NCBI GenBank assembly: GCA_012270555.1
Contig: JAAXIC010000018.1
Span: 84,315 to 148,314 of the forward strand
Origin: Chloroflexota bacterium
GTDB taxonomy: Bacteria > Chloroflexota > UBA11872 > VXOZ01
Reading direction: 5' to 3'
DNA: 64,000 nt
In this document: piece by piece, positions 1 to 9,690 of the stretch
Layout: every line of letters begins with the position of its first letter
Position numbering within the stretch: the first letter of the stretch is position 1
Translations under genes and position numbers: made by a program
The notes under the pieces: model-generated
Database searches by the model: none
What the model was told of the DNA's origin: nothing
What the model saw: the letters and a program-made list of their open reading frames with translations, nothing else

Positions 1-690
1 GACTTTGGCTGTGGGCCGGGCACCATATCGGTGGGCTTGGCCCAAGCCGTAGCGCCTGGCGAGATGCACGGCGTGGACATGGAAGAGTCTCTGATTGAAC
101 AGGCGCGGTCTGTGGCCGCGTCGCAGAGCCAGGCTAACGCCATATTTCACGTTGGCGACGTAACCGATCTTCAGTTCGAGGACAGTTTCTTCGATGTCGC
201 GCACTGTCGCAGCGTACTGATGCACGTCCCGGACACCGCGGCCGTGCTGTCCGAGGTCAAACGCGTCCTGAAGCCCGGCGGCATCATAGCCTGCCGTGAG
301 ATGATCTGCGAGTCGGCCTTCACGTATCCTGACTTCGGCATCCTGAGAAGGTCGTGGGATATGTTCGAAGATCTGCTGACGGCAGATGATGGGCATCCGC
401 AGATGGGCAAGGAGATGAAGGGTCATATCCTGGCGGCCGGGTTTACCGACCTCCGCATGAGCGCCTCTTTTAGCATTTACACCTCTCCCGAGGGAATCGC
501 TTCCATCTATCGCTTGGTCAGCCAGTGGCTCTTGTCGCCCGAAATCGCGGAAGCGGCCATAAAGTACGGGGCGTCATCGGAGAAGCTGGTCTGCGATTTG
601 AAAGTTGCCTATGATCGGTGGAAGGAGCATCCTGGCGCCCTCCTTTCCTTTGCCTACGGCGAAGCCATCGCCCAAAAGCCGCTCTCCTGA
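1..690 (+). CDS. Class I SAM-dependent methyltransferase, 5' truncated by window edge
   Basis: Frame 1 is open from base 1: DFGCGPGTIS (motif I) precedes the listed ORF start at 31; later FFDVAHCRSVLMHV..LKPGG motifs. Confidence 0.9.
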   Translation, partial: DFGCGPGTISVGLAQAVAPGEMHGVDMEESLIEQARSVAASQSQANAIFHVGDVTDLQFEDSFFDVAHCRSVLMHVPDTAAVLSEVKRVLKPGGIIACREMICESAFTYPDFGILRRSWDMFEDLLTADDGHPQMGKEMKGHILAAGFTDLRMSASFSIYTSPEGIASIYRLVSQWLLSPEIAEAAIKYGASSEKLVCDLKVAYDRWKEHPGALLSFAYGEAIAQKPLS

Positions 691-833
691 CGGAAAAGGC
701 CGGTAGCCGTCCCCAGATCCGACGACGCAGCTATTCAGTTCGTCCGGCACTTTCGACGCACTGTCCCCTTCGCTTCCGGCAGAAGAATGCGCCTGAAAGC
801 CGACTTTCATTCGCCGCCCGCACGAAGGATTGT

Positions 834-863
834 AGATATGGTAACAAATATGTTACCATATCT
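834..863. promoter_or_regulatory. Perfect 13-bp inverted repeat (AGATATGGTAACA-AATA-TGTTACCATATCT), putative toxin-antitoxin operator
   Basis: Read directly; ends 3 bp before the toxin ATG at 867. Confidence 0.75.
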
Positions 864-866
864 TAT

Positions 867-1043
867 ATGATCGAGATCAGAGAATACGTCGTCGGCCCAG
901 GTTACAGGATCTACTTCGGCAGGGACGGAGACACTTTGGTAGTCCTTCTCGGCGGTGGAACGAAAGCGCGCCAGCAGAGGGACATCGAAAGTGCCCGCGA
1001 ACTCTGGCGCGAGTATAGGCGCCGCAAGCAGCAGGAGGCATGA
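867..1043 (+). CDS. RelE/ParE (Gp49-like) family toxin, internally shortened (58 aa)
   Basis: MIEIREYVVGPGYRIYFGRDGDTLVVLLGGGTKARQQRDIESARELWREYRRRK: family N-terminus joined directly to the GPGYRIYF..GGGTK..QQRDI C-terminal half. Confidence 0.75.
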   Translation: MIEIREYVVGPGYRIYFGRDGDTLVVLLGGGTKARQQRDIESARELWREYRRRKQQEA

Positions 1044-1046
1044 AAG

Positions 1047-1364
1047 ATGCCGCTCACCCGTGACTTCAAGGACACCGTGCAGACCCGCGCCGCGCGCGAC
1101 CCGGCATTTCGGGAAGGGCTGCTCAAGGAAGGTGTCGAGTGCCTGCTTGCCGGGGATGTCGATACGGGCAAAATCGTGCTGCGTGACTACATCAACGCCA
1201 CCATCGGGTTCGAGGAGCTTGGTGCCCTCACCGGCAAGCCGCCCAAAAGTCTGATGCGCATGTTCGGGCCGTCCGGCAACCCCCATGCGCGCAATCTATT
1301 CGAGGTCATCAGCCGCATCCAGCAGCACGAGGGTGTCCAACTCGAAGTGGTCGCCGTGCGGTAA
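1047..1364 (+). CDS. HTH antitoxin of addiction module (HigA-like)
   Basis: LTRDFKDTVQTRAARDPAFREGLLKEG..LRDYINATIGFEELGALTGKPPKSLMRMFGPSGNP; 3 bp after the toxin. Confidence 0.85.
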   Translation: MPLTRDFKDTVQTRAARDPAFREGLLKEGVECLLAGDVDTGKIVLRDYINATIGFEELGALTGKPPKSLMRMFGPSGNPHARNLFEVISRIQQHEGVQLEVVAVR

Positions 1365-1609
1365 GCGATGGGTCTCCGGCTGAACCGCGCGGTCCGGATC
1401 GGAAAGGAACCCGTGCTCACACCATTCTCGGTTGTCGAGGGTTATCGCATTGACCGCTTTGACAATGTGGCCACCACGACTTACGTGGACCTTCGGCACC
1501 CTGGATGCGCAGCACTCCCGTTCCCAGCAGCCACAGCCTCTCTGGACAGGCTGTTTGGGTTATGCTACTGACAATCCGACCGAGTGTGAATGGACCCCAT
1601 GCGACCCCC

Positions 1610-2236
1610 ATGAGTACTCACGTTTTTCGTAGCTATGTGGCTGCCTACGAAGATTCGGGCGGCGATCGGCTGGGGCTGTTTACGCTCATGGCCGAGCGCT
1701 TTGACTGCAGGAGCGCGCTCTATCCGGGCAGTTTCGATCACGTTACGCCGGCGTTTGTCTTCCCTGTCACCTGCTTTGTGGATATGGATACGGAGGCGGC
1801 CCGCTTCTTTGCCGATCCGGGCGTGAAGGAACTCGTGGCGCTACGGAAAGTCTACGCGGAAGCGCCGCGCATCCGCTTTTGTGAGACTGACTACGAGCGG
1901 GGCTTGCCGGAAGCTGAAGCGAGCTTCGATCTGCTAATTTCGCTGAATGCCGGGTTTGTCTCACAGCATTGCAAGCAGTACTTGAAGGTGGGAGGCATAC
2001 TCTTGGTCAATAACCTGCACGGTGACGCGAGCATGGCGCGGCTCGATTCGGACTATGTGCTCGTGGGCGCGATCAACCGCCGCGGCGCGCGGTTCAGCTT
2101 GGTGGAAAAAGACCTCTCGACCTACTTTGTGCCCAAGCGGGATGTCGAAGTCACACAGGAACATCTGGCGCGCACCAGGCGAGGTGTAGCGTTTACGCGC
2201 CGCGCCTTTGCATACGCCTTTCAGCGGGTGCGCTAG
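1610..2236 (+). CDS. Hypothetical protein, possible methyltransferase-like fold
   Basis: In-frame ATG (MSTHVFRSYVAAYEDSGGDRLGLF); FDLLISLNAGFVSQHCKQYLKVGGILLVNN resembles a SAM-MTase motif region. Confidence 0.6.
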   Translation: MSTHVFRSYVAAYEDSGGDRLGLFTLMAERFDCRSALYPGSFDHVTPAFVFPVTCFVDMDTEAARFFADPGVKELVALRKVYAEAPRIRFCETDYERGLPEAEASFDLLISLNAGFVSQHCKQYLKVGGILLVNNLHGDASMARLDSDYVLVGAINRRGARFSLVEKDLSTYFVPKRDVEVTQEHLARTRRGVAFTRRAFAYAFQRVR

Positions 2237-2487
2237 CTCCAGCCCTAAGAGGGGCCTAGCGTCGCGCAAGATGGCTCCGGTCGCACCAGAATAAGAAGAA
2301 CCGCGTATTCACGTGTGCACTGTGCGTCAGATCACGGTCTCGCTTGTTCCTTGAAAGATCTAAGGGGCCGGCTTTGCCATTTACCAATCTTTGAGAGAAG
2401 GAAGTAACGCGCTTGGGTGAACGGCGCGCGCTTTGTAGGCGGGAGAGTCGTGTGATCGTGCCGGGTAAGGCAAGAGAGTAACGGGTG

Positions 2488-2877
2488 CTACTCGATAACG
2501 AGCGCCGCTAGTCTATCAACCAGTACCTTCACACGCAGGATACCGCGTTGCACGAAATCGTCCGTTTGCCAACCTTCGTAGAAGTTCTGATGCAGGGAAT
2601 TCGCTACGTGGAAGAGGTCGTATAACTCCGCGTCTCCGGTTTCCTGAGAGATCTTCTTTACGTTTTCAAAGAGACGCGCGTGCGTGCTATGCTCCCAGCC
2701 TCTTTGCTCGGCAGTGGCTTTCACGGCTTGCGCTGCCGCGCCCCAGGCCTTTTCCGAGGCTTGCAGCATGTCGCCCTTATCAAATTCCTCTTGCGCTTGC
2801 GCGAGGAAACGGCGGCTTGTTCGTATGTACTTCTCTGCGGACGTGTCTCGCCCAGTGACCGCCACAGGAACCTCCAA
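2488..2877 (-). CDS. HEPN-fold / PaREP1-like small protein
   Basis: ASEKAWGAAAQAVKATAEQRGWEHSTHARLFE pattern. Confidence 0.6.
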   Translation of the reverse strand: MEVPVAVTGRDTSAEKYIRTSRRFLAQAQEEFDKGDMLQASEKAWGAAAQAVKATAEQRGWEHSTHARLFENVKKISQETGDAELYDLFHVANSLHQNFYEGWQTDDFVQRGILRVKVLVDRLAALVIE

Positions 2878-3029
2878 GTTTTCTCCTTATAGACCCTCTG
2901 ATTATACCAAATGCCCGCGGAAATGGTTCCAATCTCAATAATTATTCTATGAGGGTGAAGTTCTGAGGTCAGAAAAGCCCTCGATTGAGGGAAAAGCCGA
3001 GTTGTGAGAAGGCAACCGGCACGCGTGGC

Positions 3030-4226
3030 TCACAGAAAGAGATTGGGCGTGGGTTCGGTATCGGCGCTGGACCAGACCTTGCGGATGCGGTGGTTATAGG
3101 AATCGGCGATGTAGAGATTGCCGGCGATGTCCACCGCCACGCTCAGCGGATAGTGGAGCGCGGCGAAACCGGCCCCCCAGCCGTCACCGCTAAAGCCGAA
3201 CCGCTCGCTGCCAGTGACCGTGGCGATACTGCCGTCGGGCGCGACTTTGCGCACGCGGTGGTTGAACGTATCGGCGATATAAAGGTTGCCTTGGGCATCC
3301 ACGGCTATGCCGTACGGCGCGCGCAGGGTTGCCTGCGTGGCCTCGCCGCGATCGCCGTTGAAGCCGGAACTGCCGGTGCCAGCTACCGTCGTAATGACGC
3401 CATGCACGTCTACCCTGCGGATGCGGCGATTTTCCCTATCGACGATGTAGAGTGTGCCGTCTTCAGAGACGGCCACGTCGCGGGGGCTGTTCAGGCGGGC
3501 CAGCGCCGCCGATCCGCCGTCGCCGTTGTAGCCGGCCGCGCCCGTGCCCGCCACCGTCGTGATCGTGCCGTCTGCTGCTAGCTTGCGCACACGGTGATTG
3601 CGTGTATCGGCGATATAGAGCGTGCCGTCCTCGGTCGCGGCGATGCCGGTGGGATAAGAGAGCATGGCCGCGGCGCCGGGGCCGTCGTCTCCGCCAAAGC
3701 CGGACTCGCCGGTACCGGCAATCGTGCTGATGATCCCATCGGGCATGATCTTGCGAATGCGATGATTGTACGTGTCGGCAATGTAGAGAATGCCGGAGCC
3801 GTCCACCGCTACACCCAGCGGTGAGCGCAAGCGGGCGTCAATCGCTTGCGCCTCGTCGCCGTCGAAGCCGGCCTGTCCGGTGCCTGCAAACGCGGTGATG
3901 ACGCCGTCAGGGGTAATCCTCCGCACGCGGTGATTGAACGCGTCCGCAATGTACACGTTGCCGGCGGTGTCTATGGCAATGCTCGCCGGTGTATTGAGCG
4001 TGGCTTGCGTGGCGGGTCCGCCGTCGCCGCTGCCGCTCGCGATGCCGTTACCCGCGATGGTGGTGATGATGCTCTGGCGCGTGATTTCAGATGCACTCTG
4101 AATCTGCGTGACAGCAGCCGCGTGAATTACGGGCAGACCGAGGACAAGCAGCGCGAGCGCAAAGTAGAAGGGCACAACAAGCGCGCGCAGTGATAGTGGT
4201 AGAGTGCTTTGGGTTTGACGAAACAT
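3030..4226 (-). CDS. Secreted NHL-repeat beta-propeller protein
   Basis: Hydrophobic N-terminus, then repeats of 'ITTIAGTG..GFxGDGGPATxAxLxxPxGIAVDxxGNLYIADTxNHRIRK'. Confidence 0.9.
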   Translation of the reverse strand: MFRQTQSTLPLSLRALVVPFYFALALLVLGLPVIHAAAVTQIQSASEITRQSIITTIAGNGIASGSGDGGPATQATLNTPASIAIDTAGNVYIADAFNHRVRRITPDGVITAFAGTGQAGFDGDEAQAIDARLRSPLGVAVDGSGILYIADTYNHRIRKIMPDGIISTIAGTGESGFGGDDGPGAAAMLSYPTGIAATEDGTLYIADTRNHRVRKLAADGTITTVAGTGAAGYNGDGGSAALARLNSPRDVAVSEDGTLYIVDRENRRIRRVDVHGVITTVAGTGSSGFNGDRGEATQATLRAPYGIAVDAQGNLYIADTFNHRVRKVAPDGSIATVTGSERFGFSGDGWGAGFAALHYPLSVAVDIAGNLYIADSYNHRIRKVWSSADTEPTPNLFL

Positions 4227-4343
4227 GAACTTTCGGCAAATACTGTGTTCAGGGTTTTCACGATTCGTTGGCTACGCTGTCTCATTATACGCCATGAGAT
4301 TCAGGCGGCGCGGATTGGTATTCTCGCGGGGTGGTAGCTACTG

Positions 4344-6803
4344 ATGACTAAGCGTTGCGCCGTCGCCGTATTGCTGGGCTGTCTGTGCCTCGCGTTGGCG
4401 GCGTGTGGAGAGGAAGAGCCGGATACGCCCATTGCCGTCAAGGCAACGGCAACCGCCCCGTCCCCGGAGCCTACTGAAGCAGTTGCGCCTGCGGCCACCA
4501 CAGGTGTGCCGACGCCCACGCCGACAGTTGCGCCGACCGCACTGCCGACTACACCGGAAACTGCTCCGACCGCCGTTCCGTCGCCAAGTCCGGCCCCAAT
4601 TGAGACACCGTCTCCAACACCGCTGCCGACAACCACACCGAGCCCACAACCGACGTCCGTCGTTACGCCCACACCTGCGGCAACGCCCGCCCCATCTGAG
4701 GTCACGGCGCTGAACTTCACCGGCGTGCGCGTTTTGCTCAACGAACCCAGCCAAGTGCAGGCGACCTTCTCGCTCCGCGACCAAGACGGCAGTCCCGTCA
4801 TCTTGCCGGGGAGCGACGTTCAGCGCGCCACGCGCATCTTCGAGCGCGGCGATGGTGAGGAAGCGTGGGAAGAACTTGACTACACCGAGACCAACTTCTT
4901 CGTGCACTCTGCCGAGCGTTTTGCGCTGGAGGTGGTGTTCGTCCTTGATTTCACCCGCAGCATGACCACGTGGCAATTGCCGGACGGCACTGCCGGCAGC
5001 ACCCTCATGCGCCACGCGCTCGAGCGTGCCCTCGACCGCCTGGCGGAGGCTCATCGCGTTGGCGTGGTGGCGTTCCACGACCGCAACGCGGAACCCGTCA
5101 TCTTGGCTTTTCCCACGACGGATCGGGACTTTATCAGGACAGAGGTCGTGCAGTTTGCGGAATCCGGCTTTGACTCCGGTTCCAGCCGCCTCTGGGACGC
5201 CGTTGCGCGCGGTCTTGACCTCTTTCCGGTAGAGGAAGGACTACCCGTTGACGTGACGCGCGCTCTCGTCTTTCTCTCGGACGGCAGGGATACCAGCAGC
5301 GTGCAAACGCGGGATGACGTCGTCCAATTGGCGCAGGAAAGAGGCGTCCAGCTCTACCCGCTGGGGCTGGGGGAGGTCTATCAGGAGGCAGATTTACGCG
5401 CCTTGGCAACGGCCACGAATGGCGCTTACTACGCGGTAGCCGAACTGGCGGAGCTTGAGGGACAATTCACTGCGCTCGTCAACGACTTTGCCGGTCAGTA
5501 CAAGCTCAGCTACACGACGCTCCGGCGCAGCGGCGCCTACGCGGTGCGGATAGAAACGACGCTTGGCGACGTCAGCGGCGTTCTTACGAGTTCAGCACTG
5601 CCGTTTGGTGAGATATACAGTCCGGATACCCAGGGACGTATTGCCGTGGACCCGCCCACGGTGGACATGCAAGAACAGACCGCGACGACCTTCGTGCGCG
5701 CGCTCCACGTGCCGCGCAACATCCGGCACTTCCGCTTTACGCTGCCTATCGATCTGCCCGCCACGGTCACGCTTGTCTCAGCGGATGAAGGTGGATTGCT
5801 GGACGGTTGGGAGCTCTCAGAGCCGGATAGTGTGGGTTATTGGTCAGCTACCGGATCGGCGCCGCTGCCGTTTGGCAACTTCGGGCTGCTCTTCAAAGTG
5901 GTCGTGTCGGACGTGACCGCCGAGGATATTGCCATACCCATCGTCTTTGATAACAGTGGCTATACCGGCAATAAGCAGTTCCTTGTCGTGTCCGGCGCTG
6001 CAGAGGAAAAGCTGGCGCAGATCGCGTTTGCTAGCTTGCGCGATGAAAACTGGGAAATCTACGTGATGAACGCTGACGGGAGCGACCAGAAACGCCTGAC
6101 CGATGATTTCGGCAACGACGTGGCCCCCGCTTGGTCGCCGGCCGGCCGGCGCATCGCGTTCGCGAGCAACCGCACTGGGAATTTTGACATCTACGTGATG
6201 AACGCGGACGGCAGCGAGGTAGTGCAACTCACGGACGATCCCGGCGACGACTTCGCCCCCCGCTGGTCGCCCGACGGGCGCAAGCTGGCGTTCTACAGCG
6301 AACGAGAGAACAACGTGGATGTCTATGTGATGAATGCCGACGGCAGCGGGCAAACGCGACTCACGTTCGATCGCGGACGCGAACTCGCGCCTACGTGGTC
6401 GCCCGACGGGGTCAAGATCGCTTACACGAGCGACCGCGAGCGGAACTTTGACATCTACGTGATGAATGCCGACGGCAGCGGTCACACGAAGCTCACAAGC
6501 GACCGGGCCGCGGATACGGCGCCGGCATGGTCGCCCGATGGGCACAAACTCGCGTTCACCAGTAAGCGTGATGGCAACTGGGAAATTTACATAATAAACG
6601 CCGACAGTACCGGCTTGACCCGGCTGACGACTCACCCGGCTGACGATTTCGCCCCCGCGTGGTCGGCAGACGGCAACAGCTTGGCCTTCTATAGCATCCG
6701 TAATCTGAACTACGAGATCTACGTTATGAACGTCGCTAACGGCAACGTGACGCGGCTCACCGATAATCCGGCCCTCGACGCTGATCCGGCGTGGTCTCCG
6801 TAG
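4344..6803 (+). CDS. Lipoprotein with Pro/Thr-rich linker, VWA domain and C-terminal TolB/PD40 beta-propeller
   Basis: Lipobox LALAACG; VVFVLDFTRSMTTWQ (MIDAS-like) and VFLSDGRDTSS; about six 'IYVMNADGSxxxRLT..APAWSPDGxKIAF' repeats. Confidence 0.9.
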   Translation: MTKRCAVAVLLGCLCLALAACGEEEPDTPIAVKATATAPSPEPTEAVAPAATTGVPTPTPTVAPTALPTTPETAPTAVPSPSPAPIETPSPTPLPTTTPSPQPTSVVTPTPAATPAPSEVTALNFTGVRVLLNEPSQVQATFSLRDQDGSPVILPGSDVQRATRIFERGDGEEAWEELDYTETNFFVHSAERFALEVVFVLDFTRSMTTWQLPDGTAGSTLMRHALERALDRLAEAHRVGVVAFHDRNAEPVILAFPTTDRDFIRTEVVQFAESGFDSGSSRLWDAVARGLDLFPVEEGLPVDVTRALVFLSDGRDTSSVQTRDDVVQLAQERGVQLYPLGLGEVYQEADLRALATATNGAYYAVAELAELEGQFTALVNDFAGQYKLSYTTLRRSGAYAVRIETTLGDVSGVLTSSALPFGEIYSPDTQGRIAVDPPTVDMQEQTATTFVRALHVPRNIRHFRFTLPIDLPATVTLVSADEGGLLDGWELSEPDSVGYWSATGSAPLPFGNFGLLFKVVVSDVTAEDIAIPIVFDNSGYTGNKQFLVVSGAAEEKLAQIAFASLRDENWEIYVMNADGSDQKRLTDDFGNDVAPAWSPAGRRIAFASNRTGNFDIYVMNADGSEVVQLTDDPGDDFAPRWSPDGRKLAFYSERENNVDVYVMNADGSGQTRLTFDRGRELAPTWSPDGVKIAYTSDRERNFDIYVMNADGSGHTKLTSDRAADTAPAWSPDGHKLAFTSKRDGNWEIYIINADSTGLTRLTTHPADDFAPAWSADGNSLAFYSIRNLNYEIYVMNVANGNVTRLTDNPALDADPAWSP

Positions 6804-6847
6804 GTAGAATGACTAGCGTTCGGACACTACGCGCGCCGCGGCGGGCT

Positions 6848-8347
6848 CTAGCGTCGTACCCGCCGGCGAATAGCAAGGCCAATCAGTAAGATCAGCAGTG
6901 GACCGAGTATGAATTGAACTGTCTGCAAGAGTAGTCCCACAAGGCTAGTTGGGGTGGCATAGACCCCACGCAAGAGCGCTGAAACGCTGAAACTGTAGAG
7001 AAAGGCATGCAGGTATATGAATAACGATTCCAGCATGAGAATTGGGGAAGGTTCTGCAGTGATCTCCAGTCTCATTGGTGCACGTTCGGACTCCAACTGA
7101 AGCCCTGAAAATGAGTATATTACGGCCGCTATCAAGTTCAGCGCAATGAAACAAGCCAGCGGCCGAAGCCAGCTTTGACCGTATCGCGACAGTAGCCAGT
7201 AAACCGCTTCAATTGAAAGCAACCTGCGTCCCCAAGTGCCTTTCGCTAAGCGCCGCATTTCCATCTCGCCCTCATGAAAGTCACCTGCTACAAGGTAGTT
7301 GCGGCGATCTTCAAAATGCTTTTTGAATGCACGGCATGTCTCCTCTACAGAAGCATGGCTGCGCTCTAGGCGAGACTCAGCAGCTTTGTCATCTTGTGCA
7401 TCCAATTCGCTGGCATCGCCAAGTAACCCGCACTTGCGTTTTACTCCCTCGCACTTTGCCATCTTTTCCCAAGGCGGCATTTTCTTGCGCAATTCAAGCT
7501 CATCGTAAAGAATGTTGTTCCGTCCATATCCAAGATTCCACGTGCAATCGAAAAACCTAGCTTGATCTAGGTTGTAGCACTGATTGAAGGATGCTCTCTT
7601 TAGATTAGCCTCTCTAAAGAGCACGCGACTCATGTCAACACCTTCAAAGAAGACTATGTCGGGCGACGTGCTTGCCTGTTCGCAGGAATGGCCGTGGGCA
7701 ATGTACTTGTAGAATCCAAATGTCGCCTGGCCTCCAAACTGAGTCTCAATGAAGCTCGCTCCAGCAAAGAAAGTGTTATGGAAGTGAGCATCCTTCTCAA
7801 AGATGGTACCTGTCATGTCGGCAATTGCATCGCCAATCCCGGCAAACCAGAATTCATCTTTGAAGTGGGCAGAAGTAAGATTGACGCAACTATCCAACGT
7901 CGCATCGTTAAACCATGCCTGTCCCCTGAAAAGAGCACCAGTAAAGTTGACACTGCCTTTGAATCTTGCCCCTCTAAAGTGGGCGCCTTTGTCAAAGATT
8001 GCGAACGAAAAGTCTGTATGCCCGCGAAAGACTGAACCCTGAAAGTCTACGGTTCCAAGGAACTGGCAATGGGCGAAATCAGCACCTTGTAACTTGAACC
8101 TGGTGAATGTAAACGACTCTGGAAACACATACCCGATGTAGCGACTGTCTCTCTTTTCATAGAGTCTTCTACTAAGTTCTTCAGCATCCTTTCTTGGATC
8201 AAGGTCGTGAAAAATGCAACGCGATTTGGCAGACTCTCTTTGCTCCCTACATTTGTAGAAATCAAAGCCCTTCCTGGCCGGTAATGCGCTCCTACTTAAC
8301 TCATAACCGCAAAGATCATTTTCAACTACCATGAAAGGGCACTCCAT
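6848..8347 (-). CDS. Pentapeptide-repeat protein with C-terminal membrane segments
   Basis: A(D/N)FxxA-type repeats (GADFAHCQFLGTVDFQGSVFRGHTDFSFA..); C-terminal hydrophobic helices ending LIGLAIRRRVRR; start placed at MECPFMVVENDLCGYEL. Confidence 0.8.
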   Translation of the reverse strand: MECPFMVVENDLCGYELSRSALPARKGFDFYKCREQRESAKSRCIFHDLDPRKDAEELSRRLYEKRDSRYIGYVFPESFTFTRFKLQGADFAHCQFLGTVDFQGSVFRGHTDFSFAIFDKGAHFRGARFKGSVNFTGALFRGQAWFNDATLDSCVNLTSAHFKDEFWFAGIGDAIADMTGTIFEKDAHFHNTFFAGASFIETQFGGQATFGFYKYIAHGHSCEQASTSPDIVFFEGVDMSRVLFREANLKRASFNQCYNLDQARFFDCTWNLGYGRNNILYDELELRKKMPPWEKMAKCEGVKRKCGLLGDASELDAQDDKAAESRLERSHASVEETCRAFKKHFEDRRNYLVAGDFHEGEMEMRRLAKGTWGRRLLSIEAVYWLLSRYGQSWLRPLACFIALNLIAAVIYSFSGLQLESERAPMRLEITAEPSPILMLESLFIYLHAFLYSFSVSALLRGVYATPTSLVGLLLQTVQFILGPLLILLIGLAIRRRVRR

Positions 8348-8441
8348 GATACCGTATACTGCAACTGTTTTGTATTTGGATAGACCCTGTACTCCCTCTA
8401 GGATAAGCTGATCACACGCGCACACGAAAGAGGATGCACTC

Positions 8442-9605
8442 ATGCGTTTTGCGAATCGGATAGCCAAGTTGCCGCCGTACCTATTTGCCGAGGTGGACCG
8501 GCGCATTGCCGCCAAGCGGCAGGAAGGTATGGACGTCATTTCGCTGGGAATCGGTGATCCTGATCTCCCCACGCCGCAGCACGTGATCGACGCGCTGGCT
8601 GCGGGCGCGGCCAAGCCCTACACCCACCAGTACCCGGAATACGAGGGTCTGCCGGAGTTTCGGGAGGCGGTGGCGGCGTGGTACGGGCAGCGGTTCGGCG
8701 TGAAGCTCGACCCTGAGACCCAGGTGGTATCGCTGATCGGTTCCAAGGAGGGCATTGCCCACTTTCCGGTAGCGGTGGTTGATCCCGGCGACGTGGTGCT
8801 GGCCACCGATCCAGGCTATCCGGTCTACCATACCGGCACGCTCTTCTCCGACGGCGAAACGTACTACGTGCCGTTGCGGGAGGAAAACGCCTTCCTGCCC
8901 GATCTCGGCGCTATACCCAGCGACGTCATCAAGCGCGCCAAGCTGCTCTGGATTTGCTACCCGAACAACCCCACGGCGGCGGTCGCGCCGCGCTCGTTCT
9001 TCGAGGAGTGCGTGGCATTCGGCAAGGAGCACGACCTCATCATCGCCCACGACGCCGCCTACACCGAGGTCTGCTTCGACGGCTACAAGCCGCTGAGTTT
9101 CCTGGAAGTGGACGGCGCCATGGACGTGGGAATTGAATTTCACTCGCTCTCCAAGACCTACAACATGACCGGCTGGCGCATCGGCATGGCGGTCGGCAAT
9201 ACTGACATCATCGAGGCCCTCGGGCGCGTGAAGACGAACATTGATTCCGGCATCTTTCGGGCGGTGCAAGAGGCGGGCGTGGTGGCCCTGAACGAAACGC
9301 CGCAGTCGTGGATCGACGAACGCAACGCCATCTACCAGGAACGCCGCGATCTGATTCTGAACGCCCTGGAAGGCATGGGACTGCACGCCCAGAAGCCCAA
9401 GGCAAGTCTCTACGTGTGGTCGCCCACGCCTAAGGGCATCTCCGCCATTGATTTTTCGGTGCGGCTGCTCGACGAGGCCGGTCTGGTTATCACTCCCGGC
9501 GTGGGCTTTGGCGCGGCGGGCGAAGGCTACTTCCGTATCTCGCTGGCTTGCCCGACCGACCGCCTGAAAGAGGCGATGGAACGGCTGGCGGCGGTGAAGG
9601 TATGA
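8442..9605 (+). CDS. dapL: Class I/II aminotransferase, LL-diaminopimelate aminotransferase type
   Basis: ANRIAKLPPYLFAEVDRR..SLGIGDPDLPTP, GSKEGIAHF, PNNPT, SLSKTYNMTGWRIG. Confidence 0.8.
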   Translation: MRFANRIAKLPPYLFAEVDRRIAAKRQEGMDVISLGIGDPDLPTPQHVIDALAAGAAKPYTHQYPEYEGLPEFREAVAAWYGQRFGVKLDPETQVVSLIGSKEGIAHFPVAVVDPGDVVLATDPGYPVYHTGTLFSDGETYYVPLREENAFLPDLGAIPSDVIKRAKLLWICYPNNPTAAVAPRSFFEECVAFGKEHDLIIAHDAAYTEVCFDGYKPLSFLEVDGAMDVGIEFHSLSKTYNMTGWRIGMAVGNTDIIEALGRVKTNIDSGIFRAVQEAGVVALNETPQSWIDERNAIYQERRDLILNALEGMGLHAQKPKASLYVWSPTPKGISAIDFSVRLLDEAGLVITPGVGFGAAGEGYFRISLACPTDRLKEAMERLAAVKV

Positions 9606-9636
9606 GTGAAGCTGGCCCGGCAGGTTGCACCAAGAG

Positions 9637-9660
9637 GCGGGGGACAAGCCCCCGCGCTAC
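9637..9660. repeat. Short palindromic repeat GCGGGGGACAAGCCCCCGCGCTAC
   Basis: Exact reverse complement occurs at 46514-46537. Confidence 0.85.
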
Positions 9661-9690
9661 TCTCAACACAGATAGTGCGAGGAGCGTTTC

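Noticed and set aside
618-866. N-terminal extension of the toxin ORF
   Set aside because: It would run through the methyltransferase end and the operator palindrome; the family start MIEIREY at 867 fits better.
5844-6635. 263-aa minus-strand ORF with apparent internal repeats
   Set aside because: The periodicity is the reverse complement of the TolB/PD40 repeats.
8481-9647. 388-aa minus-strand ORF antisense to dapL
   Set aside because: Shadow ORF in high-GC DNA; the plus strand carries clear aminotransferase motifs while this translation is low-complexity and motif-free.
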